Assembly: GCF_030272615.1 (NCBI RefSeq)
Contig: NC_081406.1
Location: forward strand, 400,348,939 to 400,412,938
Origin: Cryptomeria japonica
Taxonomy: Eukaryota; Streptophyta; Pinopsida; Cupressales; Cupressaceae
Reading direction: 5' to 3'
DNA: 64,000 nucleotides
The position numbers and the translations under genes are program-made. This document shows, one piece after another, positions 44,339-57,190 of this stretch. Position 1 is the first letter of the stretch, and every line of letters starts with the position of its first letter. A model generated the notes under the pieces. That model saw only the letters and a list, made by a program, of their open reading frames with translations, did no database searches and was not told the origin of the DNA.

Positions 44339-45140
44339 TTGAATGTCAGTAGTTGCAATGCCCCTGACAAGCATCATTTGATCAAGTGTGGGCTTGAACA
44401 TATGAGACCGGATCTTGTTTGCCTGCAAGAAATCAAGCTAGGTTTGGAGGAGGCTATTGGATGGATGAATACCTGGAGGTCTTGGGCAGGGATTTTCTTG
44501 AGTGTTGTGGGTTCCTCAGGTGGGCTTGGCATCATTTGGAACCATGCTTTCATTCAGATGGAGGAAATAATAAATTCACAGTCATGGCAATTGTGCAAAG
44601 TTCATTCTTTTGGTATTAACTGTGACTTCTTTTTGATTAACGTCTATGGCCCAACAAGAGACAATCTTCAACCAGAAACAAATGTCTGTGATTTTGAGCA
44701 ATTTGTCTCAGGACTTGGTGGTGCTTGTGGGTGATTTCAATTCTATTTTGGAATCTAAAGATAAGAAAGGAGGTAAGGTGGGAGTCACTACCTCACAAGT
44801 GGGTTTCCAAAAATTTGTTTCTGACAATGGTTTGCGGGAAGTTAAGACTAACAAAGGAGCCTTCACTTGGTCAAATCAGAGGGTTGGCATGGAGCACATA
44901 GTTGAGAAATTAAATTGATTATTTTTGGGTGGTAGTTGGGCTTATAAACCCCTTCTTTTCAAAGATGAGGTTATTCTGATGGTTGCTTCTAACCATTTTC
45001 CTATTGATCTTTTTATTTGTCTAGATAGTGCTCCCATCTGGTGTTCCTTTAAATTTAAAAAGATGTGGTTACATGATTCCATGCTGAAAGAATTAGTAAA
45101 TTCCTGGTGGCTGGAAGCTCCATTGATCAACAGGTCATGA
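44339..45140 (+). pseudogene. LINE B ORF2, endonuclease domain
   Basis: Endonuclease of the L1 type: MRPDLVCLQEIKL with the catalytic Glu, GSSGGLGIIWN, FFLINVYGP, then after a frameshift near 44,735 VVLVGDFNSILES (catalytic Asp/Asn), GAFTWSNQR and SNHFPIDL as the terminal S-[DN]-H motif with Asn in place of Asp. Stops at 44,916 and 45,138. Confidence 0.85.
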
Positions 45141-46790
45141 GCTTTTATGTTTTTAAAAAAATTGCAGTATCTCAAAGGTATGCTGAAGGAATGGAACATG
45201 GTTAAGTTCAAGAATATTTTCGTGAACAAAAGTAAAGTTGAAACAGAGATTAAGGACTTGGAGTCAACTATCATGGACCAAGGAATGACATTGGAAGATT
45301 TCAACAAGGAAAAGGCCCTTAAAAATAAATACAATGAAATTCTAGCAACAGAAGAGGTGTACTACAAATAAAAGTCTCGAGAAGGCTAGTTAAAGGAAGG
45401 TGACATAAACACAAAGTTTTTTCACAACTCGGTCAAGGTTAGGAGATCTTGGAATAAGGTGATCTTTATCAAGAGCAGAACAAATATTGTTTTAGATAAT
45501 TTGGAGGACATTAACAAGGAAGTAGTGGATTTTTTCACAGAGCTACTTTAAAAGAATCAGAGCTTAGATTCTCTGTGCTAAGACACTCTTCTAGATAATA
45601 TTCCACATATCATTTCTGAGAATTAGAATCAATTCCTTTGAAAACCCATTTTGTTTGATGAGGTGAGACAAGTTATTTTTTTGATGGTGGGCGACAAGGC
45701 CCCTAGGCCAGATAGGTTTCCTGGTCAAGATGTCTGGTAGGTGGTGGAAGAAGCGAGGGTTAATGTTAAGGTTGAAAATGAACTAAATTGCACTTTTCTT
45801 GCTTTAATTCCCAAAGTTGAGAAACCGAACTCCTTTGGGGATTTCAGACCTATTTCTCTCTGCAATGTGTTATATAAGGTGATTGCTAAAGTGATTATGA
45901 ACAGACTGAAACCTCTTTTAAAGTTCATTGTTTCAGAGGAACAAAGTGGCTTTGTCCTAGGGAGATCTATTATGGAAGGCATTATTATAGTGCATGAAGC
46001 TATTGATTCAATTAGGAAAGCGAAGGTTGAGCGGATGTTAATCAAATTGGATATTAGGAAAGATTATGATATTGTGGACCGAGATTTCCTTTTTTGTGTC
46101 TTAGAGAGGTTTGGTTTCTCTTCCATCTGGATAAATTGGGTGAAGGCATGTGTTGATGGGCCGTGGATTTTTATTTTAGTCAATGGAAGCCCACAAGGTT
46201 TCTTCCAAGCATCTCGAGGCCTAAGGCAGGGGGATCCTCTCTCCCCCTTTCTCTTCATTATACTGGCTGAGGCTCTGGGTAGATTTATTCAATAGTTGAG
46301 ATGTGAGAGCAAGTGGAAAGGTGTTTTGGTTGCTGATGGAGTTGATGCTGTCACTCATCAACAATTCACTGATGATACAATCCTTTTTGCGGATGCCTCA
46401 CTAAAGGAAGCTCGTACCATAAAAAAAACTCTTAATGTTGTCTGTGAGGCGTTTGGGCAGCAGGTGAACTGGAACAAATCAAACATTTTTTTCTTTAATA
46501 TTGATCTGAGAAAGCAAAGAGAAATAGTTAAGATCCTGGGTGTGCAAGTTGGCTCACTTTCAGGTAGATTCCTAGGAACCCCATTGTCTGGGGGACCAAA
46601 TAGGAAAAATATGTGGCAATGACTTTTTGATAGTTGTGTTAACAAATTAGAAGGCTGGAAGTATAAATGGATTACTTCAGCTAGTAGGTTGTTATTGTTA
46701 AAATCAGTTTTATCTGCAATGTCAATTTATTCTATGATGTGTTTTAAAGTCCTAGATAAAAAAGTAAGAAGTACTATCAATTCATGAGGA
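45141..46790 (+). pseudogene. LINE B ORF2, reverse transcriptase domain
   Basis: RT with LKEGDINTKFFH before it, GDKAPRPDRFPGQ (damaged KAPGPDGF), [48 protein letters not shown] (first catalytic Asp), [16 protein letters not shown] and QFTDDTILFADAS with the Asp pair (F-T-D-D). The frame at 45,741-46,295 is open for 184 codons. About a dozen stops and shifts across the region make it inactive. Confidence 0.88.
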
Positions 46791-48510
46791 AATTATTTTG
46801 GAATGAAAAGAGTGATCATGATAAAATTTCTCTAGTTGCTTGGGATAAAGTGTGTTAACCACATTTGGCTGGAGGTGTAGGTATGAGAAAGTGGTGTTAT
46901 TTGAATGAAGCCATGGGTGCTAAATTGATTTGGTAGATGTATGAGAAACCTAATCATAAATGGGTCCAAATACTGAAACATAAATATCTGGAGTCATTAG
47001 ATAGAGAGAGAATCTTTACTGTTCGTGATCCTTAGAGAGGATCTGCAGTGTGGAATTTTTTGCTGTCCTGCAGGAAATTGATCATAGAGCACATCACTTG
47101 GAAACCGGGGAATGGGGAGAAAGCCAATTTCTGGATGGATTCTTGGGATGGAAAACCTGTCCTGTCTATCAGGGGGGATATAACTCAAATTAAAAAGGTG
47201 TCTAAGGCCATGTGGGGCACAAAGGTTAAGGATTACTTTTTTGTATAATGGTGTAACATAGTCAATGTTTGGCAGTGGAAAGATGTTGATGTGTTACCAT
47301 TATCTTCCCAATAGAAATTGATGTTTCACAATATTTTGGATGATTTCTCTCTAGTACTTGGTCTGAAAGATGATGTTATCAAATGGTGTGGTTCAAAATC
47401 AAGAGTCTATTCAGTCAAAATTGACTATAATCTGTGGAGAATGTAGAGATCCAACTAGACTAGCCTTTGATGTTATGCTAGAGTTCTAAGTGTCTTGCCA
47501 AGGCTGGGGTTTTTGCTTGGTTGGTTCTGAAGAGGAGGATCCTAATGGGTGATAGAATGTTGAGACTGGGTTTCAACGGTCTATTCCAGTGTGTAATGTG
47601 TAAAGAAAAGAAAGAATCACTAAATCATTTATTATTACAATGTAATTTGGCTTAGGGTGTATGGAAATTTTATTAGGAAAACTGAGGTGGCAAATCCCTC
47701 TTCTAGATAATGTTTTTGATCTCTTTAAAAGTTGGTTTTTGGAGAACAAAAAGTTAGGATTGTCGAGTGTATGAATGGTCTCGCCCTCCATTGTTGTCTG
47801 GGAACTTTGGTAAGAAAGAAATAGATGAGTATTTCAGGATAAAACATAATTGCTTGATAGAATTTGTGGCAGGGTGGAGAGGGATATCTCTGAAGGAGTC
47901 TCTTCAGCGACAATCAACCATAATTTTGTGAAACATTCGTATAGTTTAGGTGATAGTTACATTCAAACCAAGTGGCCTCTTATTCAACTCAAACCCATTC
48001 AGGGGTTCCCTAGGGTTAATCCTTTGTGTAGCGTTCCTGAAATTGAAGAGGTGAGCTGGTCAAAACTGAGAGGGGCTGGGTGAATATTAAATTTGATGGG
48101 GATTCAAGGGGGAATCCAGGCACCTTAGGTGCGGGGTGTGTGGCCTGTGAGATGAAGGGAAGACTCTCTTCATAGGTGCTAAAAGATTACAGGATGAAAC
48201 TAATAATGAAGCTGAGGTACAAGCGACATTGTTAGCTACTAACTTGGTAGTGAATATGAAGGCTTCAAAAGTCCACTTGGAGGGGGACTCCCAAGTGGTG
48301 ATTAATGCTCTCATGAAAGGTGACACCCCATGCTGGAAATTGAATAAATTCATAACCATTATCTGTGCAAAATTAAAATCTTTCCAAGACTTTTGTGTCT
48401 CCCATGTAAAATGATTAGGAAATGTTCTTGTTGACGGTCTATCCAATGTAGCTTGTGATCTCTCCAAAGGTCAGGTGAGGTGGTGGGATAGTAATAATAA
48501 CAATGTGTGA
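46791..48510 (+). pseudogene. LINE B ORF2, C-terminal region with RNase H
   Basis: Post-RT part with LVAWDKVC, then WKPGNGEKANFWMDSWDG, a zinc-like CxxC...HLLLQC segment (CVMCKEKKESLNHLLLQC in the frame around 47,590), and RNase H at about 48,070-48,470. RNase H motifs: VNIKFDGDSRGNPGTLGAG (catalytic Asp), an acidic helix ETNNEAEVQATLLATNL, and KVHLEGDSQVVINALM. A frameshift separates the first motif from the others. Degenerate throughout. Confidence 0.8.
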
Positions 48511-48776
48511 TGGAGTTAAGATGACTTGCCAAGGATAATACTTCTGCAAACTTGATATGTGCAACATGCGACCTGCATTTAATTCAAGGAGTTGAGTCTG
48601 GATCATGTTTTACGGGCATTTAATGCAAAATGTTTCTCAAATGGTGGTGGTTGTGGTGCATACCTTCTTAATTGCTAAAATTGGTATTTCCGCTCATTCT
48701 ATGTGGTAGTTGAGCATGTTTGGTGGGGAAGATTACGGTCTTTTGCAGAGCTTGATGGTTTGGAGAGGCCTCCAGT

Positions 48777-49436
48777 ATGGAAGCTAATTTCACCTTGAAA
48801 TCTTTGAAGTTGATGCCTTCTTTTTGGGGTCCTGTTCTTGCGAAGAGGCTCAAGAACATGTTTCTGGTGAGAGACCCCCTATTTTTGAAAGTAGTTCAAC
48901 TATTTCTTGGTGACGAGGTTTTTTTAATTGGCCGATATCATTCAAGGGTTGATATATATTCTTTGACCATGGCTTGGGGACTTGACTAGGGTTATTCATG
49001 TGAGGAGGCGAGGAAAGTGATGAGGATGATAGTTCCAGGTGAATATCTTCTAAACATGAAGTCTCTGCTAGAGTGGGCTGTTCCGAGTTGGGGTTTCAAT
49101 GTCTCTAAAGGAATTCCAGAGGAAAATGTAGAGCTCTGGGCTAGACACTCAAATATTCCTTTCTTGCAACGCCAGGAGGAGGTCAAAGCTAGGTTTTGAG
49201 ATGAAGCGAGGCGAGGGTGGGAAGGTCTAGTAATCTATATTCAGATAATGGAGCTAGAAGAAATTATCAGACAAGCAGGAAAGGAGGCTAGGATGGTGGA
49301 CGAGGTGTGGAGGAGGCGATCGATTACCAAGCATCTTTCAATGGAGTTGGCAAGACAAAACGAGTTGAGCGGTGCTGTTGGTGATTTGAACAGGTTGGGG
49401 GATGTTTCAAGTGCACCAAATGTTGCTGAATGAAGA
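48777..49436 (+). pseudogene. Additional ORF downstream of LINE B RNase H
   Basis: One reading frame from ATG 48,777 to 49,436 with only two stops (48,987-48,989 and 49,197-49,199), about 219 codons. N-terminal part MEANFTLKSLKLMPSFWGPV and DEVFLIGRYHSRVDIYSL, middle part RKVMRMIVPGEYLL, C-terminal part charged and helical (MELEEIIRQAGKEARMVDEV, WRRRSITKHLSMELARQ). No similarity to the extra ORF of LINE A that I can see. I do not recognise it. It may be a host fragment carried as 3' transduction or a genuine third ORF. Confidence 0.45.
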
Positions 49437-49735
49437 TAGATGAATCACAACAAACAACGGTACCTCTTGGTACTAAAATTTGGTTTTAGATTAAGTTATC
49501 TCTAGTTTTTTCAATTGAACAGTTTATGCCATTTTGGCACGATGTATTGGACTTCATCTTTATAGTGGTTGTGGGGGAGGGTTTTTAATGTTTCTGTTTG
49601 ATGAACAACATTGTTTTGGTAGGGTGGTTTGGTGTACATAAGGTTATATCTTAGGTGGATGATGGTTTATCATGTACTATTTTTAGTTATCTCAATAAAA
49701 TCATAAAATTACCGATGAAAAAAATAAAATAAATA
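49437..49735 (+). other. LINE B 3' UTR and A-rich tail
   Basis: T/G-rich untranslated end with CAATAAAATCATAAAATTACC followed by GATGAAAAAAATAAAATAAAT. AATAAA-like signals lie just before the tail. Marks the right boundary of the LINE. Confidence 0.65.
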
Positions 49736-52700
49736 GTTACGTAATATTTTACATCATTTTGGGAAGATATATTACAAATGACAATATAATGGTAAATCAT
49801 CTCACAACTGAAATATGAAGATACTCAAAAGCACATGGTAAAGATCCATCTAGCTGTACATGAGCAAGTCCACCAAAATATATTCCCAATGGGTGAAAAA
49901 TAAATGCCACCCAACCATGTGCAACCCATAGCCCACCCCCCATGCTAGGAGATAGACACAAGGCCCAATAAAGAAACAAGAAGGCTAGGAATAAAGGACT
50001 AAATAAACTCACAACCAAGACACATAAACACCACTTCACAAGACAAGAAGATAAAGATAATAACCAAGGATAACCAAAACATAAATACATAATTAAAGAG
50101 ATAGATAACAAACAAAACCTTCAAAAGAACTCATAAAAGACTTCCCAAAAATAATATCAACCAAAATGTCTAAAAGAACATTCTATAAAGAAATAAATCA
50201 AAAGACTCCTAGAGGCTTCCATAAACAAATGACTCAATAAATAGGATACTAGGATACATAAGGAAAGAGTGTCATCGCATAGCCTCTCATGGGTTACCCT
50301 GGCAGTCCAAATCCTCTCCTAACTCCAGAACCCAACCCTCATGGATAACTCATGCAAAGCTGTACAATCCTTTGTTGGAGACAAGGAATTGCACAATCAA
50401 GCCAACTCAACATCTCAACAGATGGACAAGCCTTTCCAATCTCACCCTCTGCCTATACAAGAACACAAGGCCATGAGTGGGGCACAAAATTATCTTATTA
50501 TTATGTGTGAAAAAACCCAAATAAAACCCATCCCAAATTTACATATTAATGTTATCACTTATTAGTCTACTCAGCTATGAGTTACCCTAGCAGCCACTTA
50601 GGGCCCTGGCCCCCATAGTGAGCCACTCTCCCTTGATGCACCTACATATCCTATACTCTATGTCTCAACACAAAAATCATGAACCATAAAATAATAAAAT
50701 GGTAACATAAAGTATCCATACACATGCATAAATAACACATTCTTCAAATAGGGCTTCCATACATAGACCACGAGGTCAAGTCTAGAAACATGATCCCAAA
50801 ACAATTGTTCTTTTTTTTACAAGCCAACTCAAGAATGGGCACATGAATAATAAATTAGTGAAAAAAATACCAATGAGATCCAAAAATACATAAGTAACAA
50901 TTCACAAGTCCAAAACAAGCCTCTGGAAGAAAACAAGAGTCAAAATGGAATCAAATTGTGAAATCAGGATCCAAAATAGTGATTTTGCACATATGAGCAT
51001 TAAAAGACTCCAAAGAAAAAAGATGATTCAAACCCATTTGATAAGGGTTTGATAAACTTATAAAAACACTAATAGATCAATCAAAAGGGTTCGTACGAAA
51101 GTTTAAAACAAGAATCAAGCAAAACCGAGCAATTAAAACACTAATTCCCTATACCCAATTTTAGCAAAACTCAATTTTTAAATAACATAAATCAAGTAAA
51201 TGATTTAAATAAAAAATACATACAATAACAAATCCCCAATTCCTCCTAATATTCTATTTAATCAATATTTTAAATTAAACTAAAATGAAAAATGGGAAAA
51301 AGGGGAATAACGAATACCTACTTGGAAACCTATGAAAAGAAAGAGAGAGGGAAAGAGAATTTTGATGAGGAATTTTGAAAAACATGAAATCTTTTCAAAA
51401 CAACAACCAAGACTCCAAATAAATCAATCTTGAGAATTCAAAACCACATTCAATGAAAATCCAAAGTGATGTAAGAGCATCCCCGGTTCATAGCAATATT
51501 GCATCAACCAAAAATATTTCCTTTTTGTTTTGCTTTTTGTTTGCAGTTTCAACATTCCTTTCCATGTTTCTCAGATTTCGCTCACCGGAACCAGTGGAGT
51601 TGGATTCTTCTTGAAGACTTGATCATCTTCCTTATTCCCAAACCATGGAGCATTTGGATCATTTTTTGGCAATTTATCGCTACCGGTTTCTGAGACAGTT
51701 TTCTATTACCGGTTGCTTGGACCTATTTACATTGGTGATCTACTAGATCCTTTCCATAGCTTGCGGATCCCTGTGTGTTGATTCCGATGTTCCTTGGCAT
51801 GTGTCCAACCTTTCCCTATGATCTACACTTCATCCTTTGGATTTTCTAGAGGAATTTCTTTGGAGGAGGCTGACCTTGTTAGTTTTACACGTTAGGTCTT
51901 GTTCTTCAGGTTTTGATCCCTTTTTGGACCGACCAGATCCCCTTGGATCGAATAAATCATTTTAATAGGGAATTGGAATGTGATCGAACAAGTTGGAGAG
52001 AGTTTAGAAGATAGATCTTAAGATTTGAGGTCCTAGTTGTGACCTATTCTATATTTTGAGCATGTTTTAGCAGGCCTGTGAGCCGACTACTGCAACTCGA
52101 TTGTTACTGGTTGGCTGTAATCAGTTTTCATGACATAATTCAATCTATTCTGCATTGCCTCCATCATGTAATTATGTTTTCATCGTGTCTACTCTTGCTG
52201 ACTAGTCTAGAATGATATCTTTGAGGTCCCTCCTAGCCGGTGACTGCTTCACAAAGTTAAACTGAAAACTGCAAATACCTCTCCTCAAATTCACACTCTA
52301 AAATTCTTCACAAAGTTGCAATAAAATTTCCTCTCTCCAGCTTTGAAAAAGAACAACAATAATAATAGTAACTTCCCAATCAACTCTCATGATGGCCCCA
52401 AAAAATAAAACCCAATTACCTAAATAAAGCTCACAAAGAAAAGCAAAACCCTAATCCTAAAAATATCACATTAAATCAATAAATCAATAAATCAATAATA
52501 TTAAATTAATTCCAAAAATCTAAATCTAAACAATTAAACAATAATAAATAAATATTGAATCATCAATCACGAATCCCCTAAAACTAAATAACTCTCTCTT
52601 GACTACCAAGAAATAATAAATAATTATTTCCAATTAAAATATAATAATACACTAAAAATAGAAATAATGGTCACACCCATTGAAATAGATAACAATTTAA

Positions 52701-54044
52701 TAAAATAATAAGAAATAAATAAATAATAATTCATTCAAGAATAATAACCACAAATAGTAAATCAAAACAACTAAACAATAAATAATAATGAATTTCCACA
52801 ATTATTAAATAATTCTTACAATAAATAGTTAATTTCAAATAAATAATAAAACAATAATTCATAAAATAATAAAATGATGATAAATCATTTAAAAATAATA
52901 AATAATAAATAATTAACTAACTCTCACTCAAAAAGAATAATAAAATAACAAATCATTTAAAATCATGAATAATAAAATAATAAATACTAATATATAATTC
53001 CCAGCATTAAATAATTAATTTAAATTTAAATACAATTATCCATAATAATAGAACAACTAGTCCACACAATAAAAATAACACATGCACAACCTATTCCGTT
53101 GTTAACTGTAATTTGTCCTTGTTCGGCTATCTGGGGTTCAACCTTCCTTGTTCGGCCGGACCCCAGCTCTTCATCCGAGCACCATAAGAATGAGGCATGC
53201 TATGTAGTCTAATGGGATGTTGCGTGGTCTAACATCAAGACAAGAACCCCAGAACCCCATAATTTAGTAGAATCATCCTTCGATAGGTGAAGGTTGGAGG
53301 GAAAGTAATCATTACCCGGGGGTGAATAATATAAATATATTTATTAAATTAAAATTACATTTAAAGCCATAATAATCATTAATTAATTATTAATTTAATT
53401 TACAACACTTAGGCAATAATTAATATTAATAATAATAATTAAAATAACATAAAATCCAACACACTCGAATAAACCATAAAATAATGCCAACGTCAAAATA
53501 AGATTTACCACTGACAACTATGTAATTGTCCCTAGGTTAGGACAATGGCTAGGGCTAGGTATAATTTGGGCCTTTTACTATCTCCTTTTACCACCATTGG
53601 GAATTAATAAGACACACTCAGACCTATGGAGCCAGGTGGAGTCGATGTCTGGTACTTGGAATCCTGCACCAAAACATGTTGTATACAGACATGCATATAT
53701 ACATACATATCTCTGATCCCATCTAGTGAAAGGAAATCGTGACGTCGTATGGAGCTCATGAATGAGTAATACAAAATCTATCCTTTCACCCTACCCCAAG
53801 CAAACAATACAAGAAAGATCTATTCTACACATAAAATCCATAACATCAATATATTTATCTCAAATGAAATATAATAGTAATCATATTCGAAAACATAAAC
53901 ATCTTAAAATAGTCCAACAACATGAATCACATGAATGTATCGAGAAACACAGAACAACGAAATAAACCACACACAAAGTTTCAAAACATAGTCTATCCAG
54001 TCAAAGTAGCAAGTCTCGGATGCAAGGCATGGAGGGGCATTACA
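49736..54044 (+). repeat. AT-rich non-coding DNA ending as a long LTR (truncated)
   Basis: 4.3 kb with no coding signal. It ends at 54,044 with GGAGGGGCATTACA, the usual 3' end of plant gypsy LTRs that start TGTAATGCCCC. I found no matching start inside it. The left part may lie beyond the gypsy I/II complex that interrupts it, or be lost. The part 52,470-53,060 is an almost pure A/T tract of AATAATAAAT units. No TGG follows the end, so it does not look like the 5' LTR of the gypsy gag that comes next. Confidence 0.45.
51478..52250 (+). other. Block of different base composition within the AT-rich region
   Basis: About 770 bases, richer in G and C than its flanks, with repeated ACCGGT-type motifs and a TTTGCAG site. 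It is flanked by AT-rich DNA on both sides. No coding frame longer than 64 codons. It could be a fragment of another element inserted here. No terminal repeats seen. Confidence 0.3.
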
Positions 54045-54379
54045 CAAAGGAGACTTCATTGTAAGTATGATTTAGAAGTAGAGAGGTTCTATCCAATAAA
54101 TTTTGATCTAAGAGACTTTGATCTAACTCTCTTTAATTAATTAGTTCAAATGGGACCTCTTAAAGCTTAAATCATTATATTTTTAAAAAAATGTATGATT
54201 TAAGTAAAAATCAAGATGTACCAAAAGTGGGAACCAACATTGTGAGTCCACCCATCTAGTCTCTTGTTCATGACCTATTATCAATTTCATGCCAAGAACT
54301 CAAACAAGAGCATCTTCTAGAGAGGTTTTTAAGTATTGCAAGCTTTCAAATTCTAGTTGTAAAAGAAGAGGGGATGGAC
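54045..54379 (+). other. Non-coding or highly degenerate 5' part of element IV
   Basis: Contains an imperfect inverted pair around AATTTTGATCTAAGAGACTTTGATC and the start of a degenerate gag-like region. No clear ORF or PBS. Confidence 0.35.
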
Positions 54380-55245
54380 TTTCACTACCACCAGTTAGGG
54401 GTACTGAAGCAATTACATCTACACCCCTTAGGTCTCATTCTACTCCATTCACAAGACCATCATAGTCAAAAGGCCCTGTTATTCATATCAATAGGCCATT
54501 ATTTCCTATGGTTGTCCCCATGAATCATGCATTTGTCACCTTTAATAGAGACAATCCTTTGGTTTTAACCCAAAAGGATGATATACAAGTAGTTTCCTTA
54601 AAGGCTATACCTTTTCTCACCGGTGAAAACTCTGTTACCCTAGTTGAACATATCCAAGATGTTGCTAGCATTTGCACCATTTTTGATGTAATAGAGGAAC
54701 AAATAGTAGTTAGACTCCTTGCATCACCATTCAAGGGAAAAGCCCTACAATGGTATAGGGGATTATCCTCTAACTCCATCCATAATTAGGATGTGTTGGT
54801 GGAGAAATTATGTAAACACTTTGAAGATAAGAGTGACCATTTATCTCTTGTAGAACAGTTAACTAATATCAAGAGAGAACCTCATGAGTTCATGAGATAT
54901 TTTAATTATAGATTTCAAAAGACTTGGGATAGAATCCCTACTTCGGTCAAGCCATCTTCCAATCGGGCATTTTTATACTTCCCAAGGGCTCCCAATAGTG
55001 ATATTGCTACTATGATACAATCAATGGGAGGGGAGAACTTACCAGAAGCATATGCCACAACAATAAGGGTTAAAAATTATCTGATACAGGCAGGAAAGAT
55101 AGCTCCTAGACCCCTAATGCCTCTATTCCCACAGGATCCTACCCAACAACCCATTCTAGCACCTCTCCCAGTAATATCTACAAGTCAGCAACTCACACCT
55201 ACACCTACTCCTTCATTTATAGACATACAGGAGCCGAAGTTTTAG
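54380..55245 (+). pseudogene. gag of gypsy element IV
   Basis: Retrotransposon gag with VRLLASPFKGKALQWYRGLS, a stop at 54,787 in place of a residue before DVLVEKLCKHFEDK, and then LVEQLTNIKREPHEFMRYFN and RFQKTWDRIP, the conserved middle and C-terminal capsid-like helices. It ends in a Pro/Thr/Gln-rich tail. No zinc knuckle is seen after it. Role: particle formation. Sequence is unlike gag of copies II and III. Confidence 0.82.
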
Positions 55246-56049
55246 GATCTCAAGACCATGATGCAAGGATTTGGTAATGAATTGGTTTTAATAAAGAGAC
55301 ATCTGCCTCATGCCAACAAGCCCTATCAATCATAAAATTAAAATAACTAGCAGAATAGGTCAAACATTTAAGGACAGAACCAATGGAGTAATGCCATGCC
55401 CTTGAATAGTTTGAACCCTATAGATGCAAGTACCTTAAAGGCAATAGTCCCAATGCAAAACAATCTTTTTCAAAAGTAAGAATGGTACATTCCATGCTAT
55501 CCTCACAACTAGATTGCATGCCAAAGTGGAGAGCTCTCCCAGACCTTAGTAGCACAATGTGAACCAACCACTTCAGGACAACAATTTCATGACTACCCAA
55601 CCTATGCACATGGAGATTCTGCCCTTATGAACTGGCATGAAGTAGATTTTTGTGGTGTTAGTCAACTAAACAATGACCCTATGGCTAATTACACTAGATA
55701 AAAGAGGAGGGCTATAGACAATGATACATTTTCCATAGCAACCCAAGTTTCACAGGCTTCTACACAAACCATAACTCCAAAGGCCCAGACAAGATAGCTG
55801 CTCCAAACAAGGATCAAAATTTTACTCAGAATGACAAAAAAGGGGAGCAACCCAATGTTCCTATAGTAGCAAGACTTGACCTTGTTACTACTAAGGGTCC
55901 TACCAAAGTTGTGGTCCCCTTCATCATTTTAAGACAAATGAAGAAGGCTAACCTCAAAATTTCCATGTGGGATGCACTCTCCATTCCATCTCTGACAAAT
56001 CTTGTCCAAGAGGCCTTGAAGGATATCAATGGTGCATAAATGACAACAA
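55246..56049 (+). pseudogene. Degenerate gag-protease linker of element IV
   Basis: Frames change often. Pieces such as FHDYPTYAHGDSALMNWHEV and KVVVPFIILRQMKKANLKIS can be read. The latter resembles the conserved PFDILAQLKRIPARLSIYD-like block that precedes protease in this gypsy group. No catalytic domain. Confidence 0.5.
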
Positions 56050-56456
56050 AATATTGCAACTCGCCCACTCTAATAATTTTGGTGCAACCTATGGAGGTAT
56101 AAAATTAAAAAACGGATCAGTAAGCCCCCTCCTTTTTATCTCTTTGATTATAGAAGATAATTTAGTTCATAATTGCATGATAGATTCAGGGGCCAGTAGC
56201 CCAGTCATGCCCGAGGAGGTGGTTGACTGCCTATGTATTAAATATGATCTTATGACTAGGGGAGTGGTGCAGTTTGATGGCACTTCAGTTCAGATAGTAG
56301 GAGTCATTAAGGACTCATGTTTAACCTTGCATGCCTACCTGAGTTGTAGTGTCTTACAAGACATTTTAATCATTGACCTCCCTGCTCTCTTTGTTATTTG
56401 TTTGTCAAGGGAGTTTATTGGCAAGATAGGAGGATATCTATCCTCAGACTAGTCTT
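56050..56456 (+). pseudogene. Protease of gypsy element IV
   Basis: Aspartic protease with NCMIDSGASSPVMPEEVVDC (DSG active site), GVVQFDGTSVQIVGVI and the hydrophobic ILIIDLPALFVICLSREFIG strand. Open for 161 codons (55,967-56,452). The fold motifs are in place, but the flanking frames are broken. Confidence 0.82.
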
Positions 56457-57190
56457 ATATGCTATTTAGAACAAGATATGGTAAAAAGGTTACCATCAAG
56501 GCAGAGCCCATTGCAAACAACCATATTGGGCCTTATATTTGGAGCCCCATAAATATGAATTATACTTTCCATGATGAATAGGAGGACGATTTAGTTAGAG
56601 ACCCTGCTAAAATTGTGGAGGAGGTCCCAGACTACCAGCTTGATGAGTGGGCTAATGCTTTTTAGTTTGACCTAATCAGTGAGGTCACTGGTACAGGTCT
56701 TGGTACTTATTGCATTCATGAGGAAGGCATCTTTATTCCCAATCTCACCAAGGAGTGCAATGATTTCAATAGATTGTGGGACATGTTTTTTGATGGATCA
56801 AGAAATAGGAATGGCACAGGGGCCGGTCTGTTACTCATCTCTCCTAACAAGGAGAAATATTATTTTTCATTCAGACTTCATTTTAGTTAAACTAACAATG
56901 TGGCTGAGTATGGAGAATTAATCTTAGGTCTCCAAACAGTGCAAAGAAGAGGGATAAAATCCTTAAGAGCACATGGAGACAGTGAGTTGGTTGTTAATCA
57001 AGTCAGAGCTCAAATAATAACTAAAAACAACCTTCTCAAATCTTACAAGCATAGAGTTTGGGATCAAATAGAAGGATTTTAAGTTCAATATATCTAGTGT
57101 CCCTACAAATAAAAACAAGCATGCTTATAGGCTAGCAACAGTTGGTACATAGTATGAAATACCAACTCATGTTGTAGCCAAGAAGGAGCA
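56457..57190 (+). pseudogene. RNase H upstream of RT in gypsy element IV
   Basis: After a short spacer (with ECNDFNRLWDM) an RNase H follows. MFFDGSRNRNGTGAGLLLIS carries the first catalytic Asp, NNVAEYGELILGLQTV the Glu, and RAHGDSELVVNQV the third acidic residue, with a final conserved SVPTNKNKHAYRLAT-like part where Asp is replaced by Tyr. It is of the same archaeal-like type as the second RNase H in Tat elements, but lies between protease and RT. One stop (56,889) and a shift near 57,080. Confidence 0.8.

Larger units (their letters stand above)
44336..49735 (+). mobile_element. L1-type LINE B
   Basis: Second non-LTR element, directly after the CA tract. Endonuclease, RT and RNase H of ORF2, an additional downstream frame and a 3' UTR ending in AATAAAATCATAAAATTACC and an A-rich tail (about 49,717-49,735). 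The left end falls inside the first residues of ORF2 (VSSCNAPDKHHLIK where family members have WNVRGLGxPxKRxxIK), so it is 5'-truncated or mutated. Target duplication not clear because of the CA repeat. It differs clearly in sequence from LINE A. Confidence 0.83.

Noticed and set aside
52470-53060. Possible matrix attachment region or origin in the A/T-rich tract
   Set aside because: Only base composition supports it. No specific motif or structure was seen.
54025-54060. 5' LTR end and primer-binding site of gypsy element IV
   Set aside because: The LTR-like end is followed by CAAAGGAGAC and not by TGG, so no PBS is visible. The assignment as its own 5' LTR is not supported.
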